Assembly: GCA_021158725.1 (NCBI GenBank)
Contig: JAGGUB010000042.1
Location: 1 to 36,206, forward strand
Direction of reading: 5' to 3'
DNA length: 36,206 bases
Source of the DNA: Caldifarciminota bacterium
GTDB taxonomy: Bacteria; Hydrothermota; UBA3073; NMUJ01
Shown: one piece after another, positions 8,290-15,901 of the stretch
Numbering within the stretch: the stretch's first letter is position 1
Layout: the number at the start of each line of letters is the position of its first letter
Position numbers and translations under genes: made by a program
Notes under the pieces: generated by a model
The model's database searches: none
Seen by the model: the letters and a program-made list of their open reading frames with translations, nothing else
What the model was told of the DNA's origin: nothing

Positions 8290-8290
8290 A

Positions 8291-9487
8291 ATGGCGAAGG
8301 AGAAGTTTGTACGTACTAAGCCACATGTTAACATAGGTACCATAGGGCATGTTGACCATGGTAAGACTACGTTGAGTTCAGCTATCACTATGTGTTTAGC
8401 TTCCAAGGGTTACGCTCAGTACATAACGGTTGACGCTATAGATAAAGCACCTGAGGAAAAAGCGCGTGGCCTGACAATACAGTTGTGGCATGGTGAATTT
8501 GAAACCGACAAACGTCACTATGCATTGATAGACTGTCCAGGGCACGCAGACTACATTAAGAACATGATAACAGGTGCGGCACAGATGGATGGTGCAATAC
8601 TGGTTGTATCAGCCCCCGATAGTGTTATGCCACAGACACGTGAACACGTATTATTGGCACGTCAGGTGAACGTTCCTGCTATAGTGGTGTTCATCAACAA
8701 AGTGGATCAGGTACCAGATCCTGAGTTGCTCGACCTTGTTGAGATGGAGGTACGCGAACTGCTCAATAAGTATGAATTTCCAGGTGATGAGGTACCAGTC
8801 ATCAGGGGGAGTGCGTTGAAGTGCCTCGAATCCGGTGATCCAAACTCTGACGCTTGTAAAGCTATCTGGGAGTTACTCGATGCAGTAGATAATTACATAC
8901 CAGAGCCAGTACGTGAGGTGGATAAGCCATTCCTGATGCCTATTGAGGATATATTCTCAATAACTGGTCGTGGTACAGTGGTAACAGGTAGAGTGGAACG
9001 CGGCATTTTAAGACCGGGTGACGAAGTTGAGATTGTCGGCTTCCGACCCACTCAGAAGACGGTTGCAGTGTCGATTGAGATGTTCCGAAAAGTGCTCGAT
9101 GAAGCCCAACCCGGTGACAACATAGGTGTGTTACTACGTGGTATCAAGAAGGAGGAGGTTGAGCGTGGTCAGGTACTTGCAGCACCCGGTACTATAACAC
9201 CGCATAAGAGGTTCAAAGGCCAAATCTATGCGCTAACGAAAGAGGAAGGTGGTCGGCATACACCATTCTTCGTGGGTTATGCACCACAATTCTACTTCAG
9301 GACACTCGATGTCACAGGTAAAATTGTCGGCTTACCGGAGGGTGTAGATATGGTGATGCCAGGTGATAACGTTGAGATAGAAGCTGAACTCATATATCCA
9401 GTGGCTATGGAAGAGGGGTTAAGGTTCGCTATACGTGAAGGTGGTAAGACCGTAGGTGCGGGTGTTGTTACAAAAATAGTAGAGTGA
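8291..9487 (+). CDS. tuf: Elongation factor Tu
   Basis: EF-Tu delivers aminoacyl-tRNA to the ribosomal A site. The 398-residue protein has GHVDHGKT (19-26), DCPGH (81-85) and NKVD (136-139), followed by the two beta-barrel domains, including GRGTVVTGRVERG and the C-terminal GGRHTPFF and FAIREGGKTVGAG. The effector loop is unusual: residues 60-71 read GLTIQLWHGEFE where nearly all bacterial EF-Tu have GITINT(S/A)HVEY(E/D). The Thr and His that contact nucleotide and tRNA are kept. Start at ATG 8291 follows a perfect AGGAGGTG; an in-frame TTG at 8267 is ignored. It leads the superoperon and abuts rpsJ with no rpsL, rpsG or fusA before it. Confidence 0.97.
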   Translation: MAKEKFVRTKPHVNIGTIGHVDHGKTTLSSAITMCLASKGYAQYITVDAIDKAPEEKARGLTIQLWHGEFETDKRHYALIDCPGHADYIKNMITGAAQMDGAILVVSAPDSVMPQTREHVLLARQVNVPAIVVFINKVDQVPDPELLDLVEMEVRELLNKYEFPGDEVPVIRGSALKCLESGDPNSDACKAIWELLDAVDNYIPEPVREVDKPFLMPIEDIFSITGRGTVVTGRVERGILRPGDEVEIVGFRPTQKTVAVSIEMFRKVLDEAQPGDNIGVLLRGIKKEEVERGQVLAAPGTITPHKRFKGQIYALTKEEGGRHTPFFVGYAPQFYFRTLDVTGKIVGLPEGVDMVMPGDNVEIEAELIYPVAMEEGLRFAIREGGKTVGAGVVTKIVE

Positions 9488-9789
9488 TGGCAAGGATACG
9501 GATAAAACTCAAAAGCTACGACCATGTGTTGTTAGATAAGGCATGTCGTGAGCTTGTAGAATCGATGAAGAACACAGGAGCAGAGATATCGGGTCCCATA
9601 CCACTGCCTACAAAACGTACGGTGGTTACGGTGCTACGGTCACCGCATATTAACAAGCGATCGCGTGAACAGTTTGAACTCCGTATACACAAGAGACTGA
9701 TTGAAATAAAGCGATTCACTACCAGAACCAGGGAGGTACTGCAACGTCTTAATTTACCTGCTGGTGTAGAAGCTGAAATCAAGGTGTAA
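9487..9789 (+). CDS. rpsJ: 30S ribosomal protein S10
   Basis: S10 is a 30S head protein; as NusE it also takes part in transcription antitermination. The 100-residue protein begins MARIRIKLKSYDHVLLD and contains SGPIPLPTKRTVVTVLRSPH and KRSREQFELRIHKRLIEI, all typical of the family. ATG 9487 shares its A with the tuf TGA; a GTG at 9484 is the only alternative. Direct tuf-rpsJ linkage is common, and the presence of both NusA and NusE in this window puts two antitermination partners on either side of one control region. Confidence 0.96.
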   Translation: MARIRIKLKSYDHVLLDKACRELVESMKNTGAEISGPIPLPTKRTVVTVLRSPHINKRSREQFELRIHKRLIEIKRFTTRTREVLQRLNLPAGVEAEIKV

Positions 9790-9793
9790 TACG

Positions 9794-10450
9794 ATGGTAG
9801 GGCTTATAGGTAGGAAAATAGGGATGTCACAGCTTTTTCGCGAAACTGGTGAGGTAGTTCCTGTAACCGTCATAGAGGCGGGGCCGTGCCCCGTTATCGA
9901 TATACGGACAAAGGAGAAACATGGCTACCGTGCAGTGGTTTTGGGTTTCGGTGTTAAGAAGTCGCCCAACAAGCCATACGCTGGTATCTTCCAGAGAATA
10001 AAAAAGATACGACCAGATGCACCAGATATCCCACCTACGCAGGTGCTACGTGAGATACGTGACTTCAATGGTGATGTAAAGATAGGCGATTTCGTAGATG
10101 TCTCTATTTTTAAACCCGGGATGAAGGTCGATGTCACTGGATATACGAAGGGACGTGGTTTCGCCGGTGTCATGAAACGCTATGGGTTTGCGGGTGGGCC
10201 TGATTCACATGGTTCGAAATTCCATCGTCGACCAGGTTCAATAGGTACCAGCAAGACACCAGGCCGTGTACTCAAAGGTAAAAGGATGCCAGGTAGATAT
10301 GGATGTGACAAACAGACCGTGTTGGGATTAGAAGTTGTAAAAGTTGACAAAGAGCGTAACCTGCTATTTGTGAAAGGTTCGGTACCTGGGCCACGTGGTG
10401 GTTACCTCATAATACGTAGCCATAAAGGTGGTGAAGGAGATGGAGGTTAA
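9794..10450 (+). CDS. rplC: 50S ribosomal protein L3
   Basis: L3 is an early-assembly 50S protein whose loop reaches towards the peptidyl transferase centre. The 218 residues start MVGLIGRKIGMSQLF and carry the conserved loop region GPDSHGSKFHRRPGSIG and GRVLKGKRMPGRYG. AAGGTG lies eight bases before the ATG. The gene follows rpsJ by 4 bp and overlaps rplD by 11 bp, the standard S10-operon order. Nothing in it departs from family expectation. Confidence 0.96.
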   Translation: MVGLIGRKIGMSQLFRETGEVVPVTVIEAGPCPVIDIRTKEKHGYRAVVLGFGVKKSPNKPYAGIFQRIKKIRPDAPDIPPTQVLREIRDFNGDVKIGDFVDVSIFKPGMKVDVTGYTKGRGFAGVMKRYGFAGGPDSHGSKFHRRPGSIGTSKTPGRVLKGKRMPGRYGCDKQTVLGLEVVKVDKERNLLFVKGSVPGPRGGYLIIRSHKGGEGDGG

Positions 10451-11105
10451 AGTTTACTCAGCAACTGGCGATATCGTGGGTAAAACTGAGCTACCGGATG
10501 AGATATTTCGTCACCCTATACGACCAGTTACGGTTGCTGAAGCTATACGGATGTATGAGATGAACCAACACCAGTTTACCGCCTGTAAGAAAACACGTGG
10601 TGAAGTGAGTGGCAGTGGTAGGAAACCATGGCCTCAAAAGCATACGGGGAGGGCACGTCAAGGTAGTATCAGGGCACCCCATTGGCGTGGTGGTGGTGTA
10701 GTTTTTGGCCCCAAACCTCGCAATGTCCATTATAGGTTACCACAAAAGAAGCTACGCATAGCGCTGCTGTCGGTACTTTCACAGCGTGCAAGTGAAGGCC
10801 GGATAATGGTGATAGATGATATACCCATTACTTATCCAAAAACGAAGGAATTTGTGAAGATACTGAAGAATCTCGGTTGGAACGAAGAGCATCCGGAACG
10901 CTATCTGTTTGTGGTGGATAAAATCGACGAGGCCGTATTTCGATCGATGCGTAACCTACGTAAGGTGGACATGCGTGAGGCATATAAAATTAATGCTTTC
11001 GATGTGTTATTGGCTAAAAGGATTGTCTTCACACTTAAAGGGTTGGAGGCCCTCAAAAATAGATTGCTGGAGAAACGTGCTGCAATGGTAGGGGTTGAAG
11101 AATGA
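10440..11105 (+). CDS. rplD: 50S ribosomal protein L4
   Basis: L4 is a 50S protein that lines the exit tunnel and, in E. coli, represses its own S10 operon. The 221-residue protein begins MEVKVYSATGDIVGKTELP; the conserved RNA-binding loop is present (TRGEVSGSGRKPWPQKHTGR, then GSIRAPHWRGGGVVFGPKPR). ATG 10440 with AAAGGTGG eight bases upstream is favoured; an in-frame GTG at 10428 would add four residues. It overlaps the L3 stop by 11 bp and rplW by 4 bp. The sequence does not show whether autogenous control exists here. Confidence 0.95.
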   Translation: MEVKVYSATGDIVGKTELPDEIFRHPIRPVTVAEAIRMYEMNQHQFTACKKTRGEVSGSGRKPWPQKHTGRARQGSIRAPHWRGGGVVFGPKPRNVHYRLPQKKLRIALLSVLSQRASEGRIMVIDDIPITYPKTKEFVKILKNLGWNEEHPERYLFVVDKIDEAVFRSMRNLRKVDMREAYKINAFDVLLAKRIVFTLKGLEALKNRLLEKRAAMVGVEE

Positions 11106-11404
11106 GGGATCCAAGGGACATAATTCTGGAACCGATACTCACGGAGAAGGCAGATTTCTTGCGCCGTAAGTATAATATGTATACTTTTAAAGTAGCGATG
11201 GATGCAACTAAACCCGAGATCAAACGTGCGGTGGAGCAGCTTTTTGAGGTACACGTGGAACGTGTGCGTACACAAATAGTCAAGGGTAAACCACGTCGAA
11301 GGTGGGGCAGAGTAGTGGGTAGAAGATCCAACTGGAAGAAGGCCATTTGTAAGCTACGCGAAGGTGAAACTATTCCTATTTTCGAGACGGGTGGAGGTAA
11401 ATAA
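11102..11404 (+). CDS. rplW: 50S ribosomal protein L23
   Basis: L23 sits at the exit of the peptide tunnel and is the docking site for trigger factor and SRP. The 100 residues include ILEPILTEKADFLRRKYNMY and the strand-loop FKVAMDATKPEIKRAVEQLF, then VHVERVRTQIVKGKPRRRWG with the extended basic loop. The start overlaps the rplD stop as ATGA. Order rplD-rplW-rplB is canonical, and length is normal. Confidence 0.95.
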   Translation: MRDPRDIILEPILTEKADFLRRKYNMYTFKVAMDATKPEIKRAVEQLFEVHVERVRTQIVKGKPRRRWGRVVGRRSNWKKAICKLREGETIPIFETGGGK

Positions 11405-11405
11405 G

Positions 11406-12251
11406 ATGGGAGTTAGAAAGTTGAACCCCGTCACACCTGGGCAACGGCAACAGGTGGTAGATGACTTTAGTGATATCACAAAAGAGGAACCTGAGAAAAG
11501 TCTCACGATAACACTCAAACGCACTGGTGGCAGGAATAACCAAGGTCGTATTACTGCACCACACAGGGGTGGTGGTGCAAAACGCAAGTACAGGATCATA
11601 GATTTTAAGCGACACGATAAGATAGGAATGAAAGCCAAAGTACTAAGCATAGAATACGATCCATATCGATCGGCTCGTATCGCACTTCTTGAATACGAGG
11701 ATGGTGAACGTCGCTACATTATAGCACCATTGGGGTTGCAGGTGGGTGACGAGGTGGTGGCCGGACCGGATGCCCCCATAAGGGTGGGCAATGCGTTACC
11801 TTTAGCTAATATACCTGAAGGTATAAAGATACACAATATTGAGTTACAACCTGGTAAAGGGGGACAGATCGTACGAGCTGCAGGCTCGTCTGCTACGATA
11901 CTTGCAAAAGAAGGTGATTATGCATTCGTTAAGTTACCATCGGGTGAGATACGTAAGATACATCTTTCATGTTATGCTACAATAGGGCAGGTGAGTAACC
12001 CCGATCATGACTCCATTGTGTTAGGTAAAGCCGGTAAAATGCGATGGCTGGGCCGTCGCCCCCATACACGTGGTGTAGCGATGAACCCTGTCGATCATCC
12101 GCTGGGTGGTGGCGAAGGTAGAGGTAAAGGCAACCGACCACCTGTTTCACGTACGGGAGTGTTAGCAAAAGGTGGTAAGACACGCAACCCCAGGAAACCT
12201 TCAACCAAGTTTATAGTACAGCCACGAACTAAGAAGAAAAGGGGTCGCTGA
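11406..12251 (+). CDS. rplB: 50S ribosomal protein L2
   Basis: L2 is a primary 23S rRNA binder needed for subunit association and peptidyl transferase activity. The 281-residue protein starts MGVRKLNPVTPGQR and shows LTITLKRTGGRNNQGRIT, HRGGGAKRKYRIIDF, and the C-terminal RGVAMNPVDHPLGGGEGRGK with the functionally important His (MNPVDHP). ATG 11406 follows GGAGGT in the rplW tail; an upstream in-frame ATG at 11364 would add 14 atypical residues and is rejected. Order and length are canonical. Confidence 0.97.
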   Translation: MGVRKLNPVTPGQRQQVVDDFSDITKEEPEKSLTITLKRTGGRNNQGRITAPHRGGGAKRKYRIIDFKRHDKIGMKAKVLSIEYDPYRSARIALLEYEDGERRYIIAPLGLQVGDEVVAGPDAPIRVGNALPLANIPEGIKIHNIELQPGKGGQIVRAAGSSATILAKEGDYAFVKLPSGEIRKIHLSCYATIGQVSNPDHDSIVLGKAGKMRWLGRRPHTRGVAMNPVDHPLGGGEGRGKGNRPPVSRTGVLAKGGKTRNPRKPSTKFIVQPRTKKKRGR

Positions 12252-12544
12252 TGGGTAGATCGAAGAAAAAGGGTCCATACGTGGATATGAAGCTACTCCG
12301 CAAGATACGTGAACTCGATACAACAAAGGAACGCAAAATAATAAACACCTATTCACGTGATTGCACTATAATACCGGATTTCGTTGGCCACACAATCGGT
12401 GTACATAATGGGAAAACATTCATCCCGGTGTATATAACCGAGGAGATGGTAGGTCATAAGTTGGGTGAGTTTGCACCTACCACAATATTTCGTGGCCACG
12501 GTGGTAAAAAAGCCAAACGTGCTATGCGCAAGAAGAAAGGATGA
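12251..12544 (+). CDS. rpsS: 30S ribosomal protein S19
   Basis: S19 forms part of the 30S head and contacts the A-site finger and S13. The 97-residue protein begins MGRSKKKGPYVDMKLLRKI and has the family core IKTYSRDCTI-like segment (INTYSRDCTIIPDFVGHTIG), VHNGKTFIPVYITEEMVGHK and LGEFAPTTIFRGHGGKKAKR. ATG shares one base with the rplB TGA. Typical in length and neighbours. Confidence 0.95.
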   Translation: MGRSKKKGPYVDMKLLRKIRELDTTKERKIINTYSRDCTIIPDFVGHTIGVHNGKTFIPVYITEEMVGHKLGEFAPTTIFRGHGGKKAKRAMRKKKG

Positions 12545-12915
12545 TGGAAAAACTGTCAGTGGTGGAAGGTATTGCCAGGCAGCGCTACCTGAGGGTATCG
12601 CCACGTAAGCTGCATAAGTTGGCGAAACAGTTTGTGGGTAAGAGGGTGGATGAAGCTCTGTCGATGCTGGAACATTTTCCAGGCAAACGTGCCACAATCC
12701 TGTACAAGGCTATTAAATCAGCTGCAGCTAATGCACGGCAGAAGGTGGCACCCGATCCTCTACCGGATGAGGAGCTTTACATACATCAACTGAAGGTAGA
12801 TCGTGCGCTCATACTTAAGCGGTGGGAGTTTCGTGCACGTGGTCGTGCAGATATTAGAAGGACACGTTGGAGCCATTTAACCGTTAAAGTGAGCAACGAA
12901 GAACCGGAGACATAA
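12541..12915 (+). CDS. rplV: 50S ribosomal protein L22
   Basis: L22 lines the exit tunnel with its long beta hairpin. The 123-124 residue protein has RYLRVSPRKLHKLAKQFVGK, a helical ARQ-type stretch AIKSAAANARQ, and the hairpin PDEELYIHQLKVDRALILKR followed by RARGRADIRRTRWSHLTVKV. Two start codons stand in tandem (ATGATG, 12541 and 12544); the AAAGG ending at 12540 is better spaced for 12544, so the true protein may be one residue shorter. It overlaps rpsS by 1-4 bp and rpsC by 1 bp. Confidence 0.94.
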   Translation: MMEKLSVVEGIARQRYLRVSPRKLHKLAKQFVGKRVDEALSMLEHFPGKRATILYKAIKSAAANARQKVAPDPLPDEELYIHQLKVDRALILKRWEFRARGRADIRRTRWSHLTVKVSNEEPET

Positions 12916-13568
12916 TGGGCAGGAAAGTACATCCATTTGGATTTAGGCTCGGTTTTAATAAAGTTTGGAGGTCACGTGGGTTGGTTAAAAACTTGCCCGA
13001 ACTTATAATAACGGACTATAATATACGACGTTATATCAGGGAGAGGTTTGCCGAAGCCGATATAGCGGATATCGAGATAGAGCATGTCGGTGACTGGATA
13101 AGAGTGTTTATAAAGACTGCACGTCCCGCTATAATTATAGGTAGAGGTGGTAGAGAGATAAACAAGTTACGTCAAGAGTTGGAGCTTATGACCTCCAAGA
13201 AGATAGAGATAGAGATCATCGAGGTCGAAAATCCTGCACTTGAGGCATCACTTGTCGCCCAGAGGATCGCAAGGCAGTTGGAACAACGTGTTTCACACCG
13301 ACGTGCGATGAAACGTGCCATCATGGATGGTATGCGGGCAGGTGCTAAGGGTATAAAGATTAGGTGTAGTGGTAGATTGATGGGAGCTGAAATAGCACGT
13401 AGTGAATGGTATCTTCAGGGTCGTATGCCACTTAATACATTGCGTGCAGATATAGACTACGCCCAGGAGACGGCTATCACGCGTGCTGGTACAATAGGTG
13501 TTAAGGTATGGATCTACAAAGGCGATAAACCCAAGATGAAAGCTGAGGTGAAAAATGTTACAGCCTAA
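12915..13568 (+). CDS. rpsC: 30S ribosomal protein S3
   Basis: S3 is a 30S head protein at the mRNA entry site with helicase-related basic residues. The 217 residues begin MGRKVHPFGFRLGFNKVWRS; a KH domain follows (about 40-110) with the loop RPAIIIGRGGREINKLRQEL, then the C-terminal domain with RRAMKRAIMDGMRAGAKGIK, GRLMGAEIARSEWYLQGRMP and TLRADIDYAQETAITRAGTI. Length is normal. It overlaps rplV by 1 bp and rplP by 14 bp. Confidence 0.96.
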   Translation: MGRKVHPFGFRLGFNKVWRSRGLVKNLPELIITDYNIRRYIRERFAEADIADIEIEHVGDWIRVFIKTARPAIIIGRGGREINKLRQELELMTSKKIEIEIIEVENPALEASLVAQRIARQLEQRVSHRRAMKRAIMDGMRAGAKGIKIRCSGRLMGAEIARSEWYLQGRMPLNTLRADIDYAQETAITRAGTIGVKVWIYKGDKPKMKAEVKNVTA

Positions 13569-13968
13569 GCGTTGGAAATATCGTAAACAACAACGAGGTA
13601 GGTTAAAAGGTAGGTCAAAGGGAGCTACTACGCTTGCGTTTGGTGACTATGGGTTACAGGCACTCGAACCTGCATGGATTACTGCACAACAGATAGAGGC
13701 AGCCCGTGTCGCCATAGGACGTGCTGTGAAGAAGGGTGGCAAGCTGTGGATCAGAATATTTCCTGATAAACCTATAACAAAGAAGCCCGCCGAAACTCGT
13801 ATGGGTAAAGGTAAGGGTGATGTGGCAGGTTATGTGGCGGTGGTGAAACCCGGTCGCATAATGTTCGAACTGGCAGGTGTTAAGGAATCGCTTGCATATG
13901 AAGCATTGAGGCTTGCTGGTCATAAGCTACCCATTAAGACAAGAATAGTGACAAGGGAGATGCTATGA
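13555..13968 (+). CDS. rplP: 50S ribosomal protein L16
   Basis: L16 organises the A-site tRNA region of the 50S subunit. The 137-residue protein starts MLQPKRWKYRKQQRGRLKGR and contains TLAFGDYGLQALEPAWITAQ, IEAARVAIGRAVKKGGKLWI, FPDKPITKKPAETRMGKGKG and the C-terminal KLPIKTRIVTREML. All are strong family matches. The start lies 14 bp inside rpsC; the stop overlaps rpmC (ATGA). Confidence 0.96.
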   Translation: MLQPKRWKYRKQQRGRLKGRSKGATTLAFGDYGLQALEPAWITAQQIEAARVAIGRAVKKGGKLWIRIFPDKPITKKPAETRMGKGKGDVAGYVAVVKPGRIMFELAGVKESLAYEALRLAGHKLPIKTRIVTREML

Positions 13969-14159
13969 AGGCGGCTGAATTGCGCCAAATGACAACCGAG
14001 GAGCTGTTGAACCATCTCAACAACCTCAAAGAGGAGCTATTCATGTTGAGGATGCGAAGGCGGTTTGAACAGCTTCCTAACCCTTTACGGATAAGGGTGT
14101 TGAGAAGAGAGATAGCACGTACATTGACAGTACTGCGTGAGAGGGGGATTAAACTATGA
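13965..14159 (+). CDS. rpmC: 50S ribosomal protein L29
   Basis: L29 is a small two-helix protein next to L23 at the tunnel exit. The 64 residues read as two amphipathic helices: KAAELRQMTTEELLNHLNNL, then EELFMLRMRRRFEQLPNPLR and RVLRREIARTLTVLRER. It starts on the ATGA shared with rplP and ends on the ATGA shared with rpsQ, giving tight coupling between L16, L29 and S17. Confidence 0.94.
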   Translation: MKAAELRQMTTEELLNHLNNLKEELFMLRMRRRFEQLPNPLRIRVLRREIARTLTVLRERGIKL

Positions 14160-14458
14160 AGAAAAGGTTTGAAGGTCGTGTAGTAAGTGATAAGATGCAG
14201 AAGACAGTGGTGGTACAAATTGAACGTCGTGTGATGCATCCACTCTACAAAAAGTACATAACGAAACGTAAGAAGCTGGCTTGCCACGATCCCAAGGAGA
14301 TAGCACGTGAGGGCGATTGGGTGCTAATAGAGGAATGCCGTCCTATTAGCAAAACGAAACATTTCCGAGTAGTTAAAGTATTACGACGTGCAGGTGAAGA
14401 GGTACCCGAACCTGAGGAGGTAACCGAAATCAGCGAAGAAACATCGGAGGAACAATGA
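14156..14458 (+). CDS. rpsQ: 30S ribosomal protein S17 with acidic C-terminal tail
   Basis: S17 is an early 16S rRNA binding OB-fold protein. The first 80 residues are canonical: RFEGRVVSDKMQKTVVVQIE, HPLYKKYITKRKKLACHDPK, and GDWVLIEECRPISKTKHFRV. After VVKVLRRAGEEV a strongly acidic tail of about 18 residues follows (PEPEEVTEISEETSEEQ), making the protein 100 residues long instead of the usual 80-90. The tail is unusual for an rRNA-binding protein and is probably solvent exposed. Overlaps rplN by 4 bp. Confidence 0.94.
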   Translation: MKKRFEGRVVSDKMQKTVVVQIERRVMHPLYKKYITKRKKLACHDPKEIAREGDWVLIEECRPISKTKHFRVVKVLRRAGEEVPEPEEVTEISEETSEEQ

Positions 14459-14823
14459 TCCAGGAACAGACACGCCTGGTGGTGACAGACAATACCGGTG
14501 CAAAGGAAGCAATGTGTATAAAGGTGTTGGGCGGTACACGTAGAAAATATGCACATGTGGGTGATGTGATAGTGGTGGTTATAAAGGAAGCTACACCACG
14601 TTCGGAGATGAAGGAAGGCACAATAAAAAGGGCAGTAGTTGTGCGTACCAAAAAAGAGTATAGGCGTAAGGATGGTAGCTACATTAGGTTTGATGATAAC
14701 GCATGCGTATTGATAAACAGGGAAGGTGACCCCGTAGGTACACGCATATTTGGGCCTGTTGCTCGAGAGCTTCGTGAAAGGAAGTTTATGCGGATCGTTT
14801 CGTTAGCGAGTGAGGTTGTATAA
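14455..14823 (+). CDS. rplN: 50S ribosomal protein L14
   Basis: L14 forms intersubunit bridges on the 50S subunit. The 122-residue protein is highly typical: MIQEQTRLVVTDNTGAKEAM, CIKVLGGTRRKYAHVGDVIV, VRTKKEYRRKDGSYIRFDDN, ACVLINREGDPVGTRIFGPV and RELRERKFMRIVSLASEVV. It starts on ATGA overlapping rpsQ and shares one base with the start of rplX. Confidence 0.96.
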   Translation: MIQEQTRLVVTDNTGAKEAMCIKVLGGTRRKYAHVGDVIVVVIKEATPRSEMKEGTIKRAVVVRTKKEYRRKDGSYIRFDDNACVLINREGDPVGTRIFGPVARELRERKFMRIVSLASEVV

Positions 14824-15137
14824 TGCGTAAAATAAAGAAAGGTGATATCGTTGAGGTGATCACCGGTAAGGATAGGGGTAAACAAGGTAAGGTGCTTAAA
14901 GTTTTTCCAAAGACCTCACGCATAATAGTCGAAGGGGTAAACTTCCAGAAGAAACACTATCGTGCACGTAGGGCAGGTGAACAGTCTCAGATTATCACGC
15001 GCGAGGGTCCGATTCATATTTCGAATGTGAAATTGGTTTGCCCCAAATGTGGCCAACCTACTAGGGTAGGTTTTAAGATAATAGGAGATCGTAAGTTAAG
15101 GTATTGCAAGAAATGTCAGGAGCTGGTAGATGAGTAA
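14823..15137 (+). CDS. rplX: 50S ribosomal protein L24 (zinc-ribbon form)
   Basis: L24 starts 50S assembly and lies near the tunnel exit. The 104 residues begin with a KOW motif (KKGDIVEVITGKDRGKQGKV), then IVEGVNFQKKHYRA. The C-terminal region carries two CxxC pairs, CPKCGQ and CKKC about 24 residues apart, a zinc-ribbon form common in many bacterial L24 proteins. It shares one base with rplN and overlaps rplE by 8 bp. Confidence 0.95.
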   Translation: MRKIKKGDIVEVITGKDRGKQGKVLKVFPKTSRIIVEGVNFQKKHYRARRAGEQSQIITREGPIHISNVKLVCPKCGQPTRVGFKIIGDRKLRYCKKCQELVDE

Positions 15138-15714
15138 AGAAGTCAAAGAAGAGGTTAAACAGGAAAAATATGTACCGAGGTTGAAAGAACTTTACATGAA
15201 TAAGGTACGTCCGGAGCTTATGAAACGCATGGGATACAAAAACATCTGGCAAGTACCGAGGCTCGTTAAGATTGTCATAAACAGTGCAGTAGGAGAGGCA
15301 GTTCGTGATCCTACGTATATAACAGAAGCTGAACAGACACTTGCTAAAATTACGGGCCAAAAACCCATAATCATAAAAGCCAAACGTAACGTATCAGCTT
15401 TTGGCTTAAGGAAAGGTAAGCCCATCGCAGCAAAGGTTACATTACGGGGTGACCGCATGTATGAATTTCTCGATCGCTTCATAACGTTTGCAGCACCACG
15501 GATACGTGATTTTAGGGGGTTTGATCCAGACTCATTTGATGGACGTGGTAACTACTCCTTGGGTATAAGTGAGCAACTTATTTTCCCCGAAATAAAGTAT
15601 GATGAGGTGAAACATGTCATAGGTATGGATATAACGATAGTGACAACAGCTAAAACTGACGATGAGGCACGTGCATTACTTGAGAGTTTAGGCTTCCCGT
15701 TTAGAAGGAGGTAA
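15130..15714 (+). CDS. rplE: 50S ribosomal protein L5
   Basis: L5 binds 5S rRNA and contacts the P-site tRNA elbow. The 194 residues start with a charged 12-residue extension (MSKEVKEEVKQEKYVPRLKE), then the canonical core: WQVPRLVKIVINSAVGEAVR, LAKITGQKPIIIKAKRNVSA, GLRKGKPIAAKVTLRGDRMY and RGNYSLGISEQLIFPEIKYD. The start lies inside the rplX tail (8-bp overlap); a later ATG at residue 18 is possible, giving a protein closer to 177 residues. GAAGGAGG at its end serves rpsZ. Confidence 0.95.
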   Translation: MSKEVKEEVKQEKYVPRLKELYMNKVRPELMKRMGYKNIWQVPRLVKIVINSAVGEAVRDPTYITEAEQTLAKITGQKPIIIKAKRNVSAFGLRKGKPIAAKVTLRGDRMYEFLDRFITFAAPRIRDFRGFDPDSFDGRGNYSLGISEQLIFPEIKYDEVKHVIGMDITIVTTAKTDDEARALLESLGFPFRRR

Positions 15715-15715
15715 T

Positions 15716-15901
15716 ATGGCAAAGAAGAGTTGGATAGTTAAACAGAAAAAAGAACCCAAATATTCGACCCGAAAGTATAACCGATGTCCAGTCTGTGGCC
15801 GTGCACGTGCGTATCTGACAAAATTTGGACTGTGTCGAATATGTTTCAAGAAGTTTGCACTTGAAGGTTATATCCCTGGTGTTAAAAAGGCGAGTTGGTG
15901 A
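15716..15901 (+). CDS. rpsZ: 30S ribosomal protein S14 type Z (zinc form)
   Basis: S14 is a late-assembly 30S head protein. At 61 residues this is the short, zinc-binding form, with CPVCGR and, 14 residues later, CRICF giving four Cys ligands, then KFALEGYIPGVKKASW, the canonical C-terminus. GAAGGAGG lies just upstream of ATG 15716. The stop TGA shares its A with the rpsH ATG. Confidence 0.96.
   Translation: MAKKSWIVKQKKEPKYSTRKYNRCPVCGRARAYLTKFGLCRICFKKFALEGYIPGVKKASW

Noticed and set aside
8267..8290. Upstream TTG start for tuf
   Set aside because: A perfect AGGAGGTG precedes ATG 8291, and the extra residues do not fit EF-Tu.
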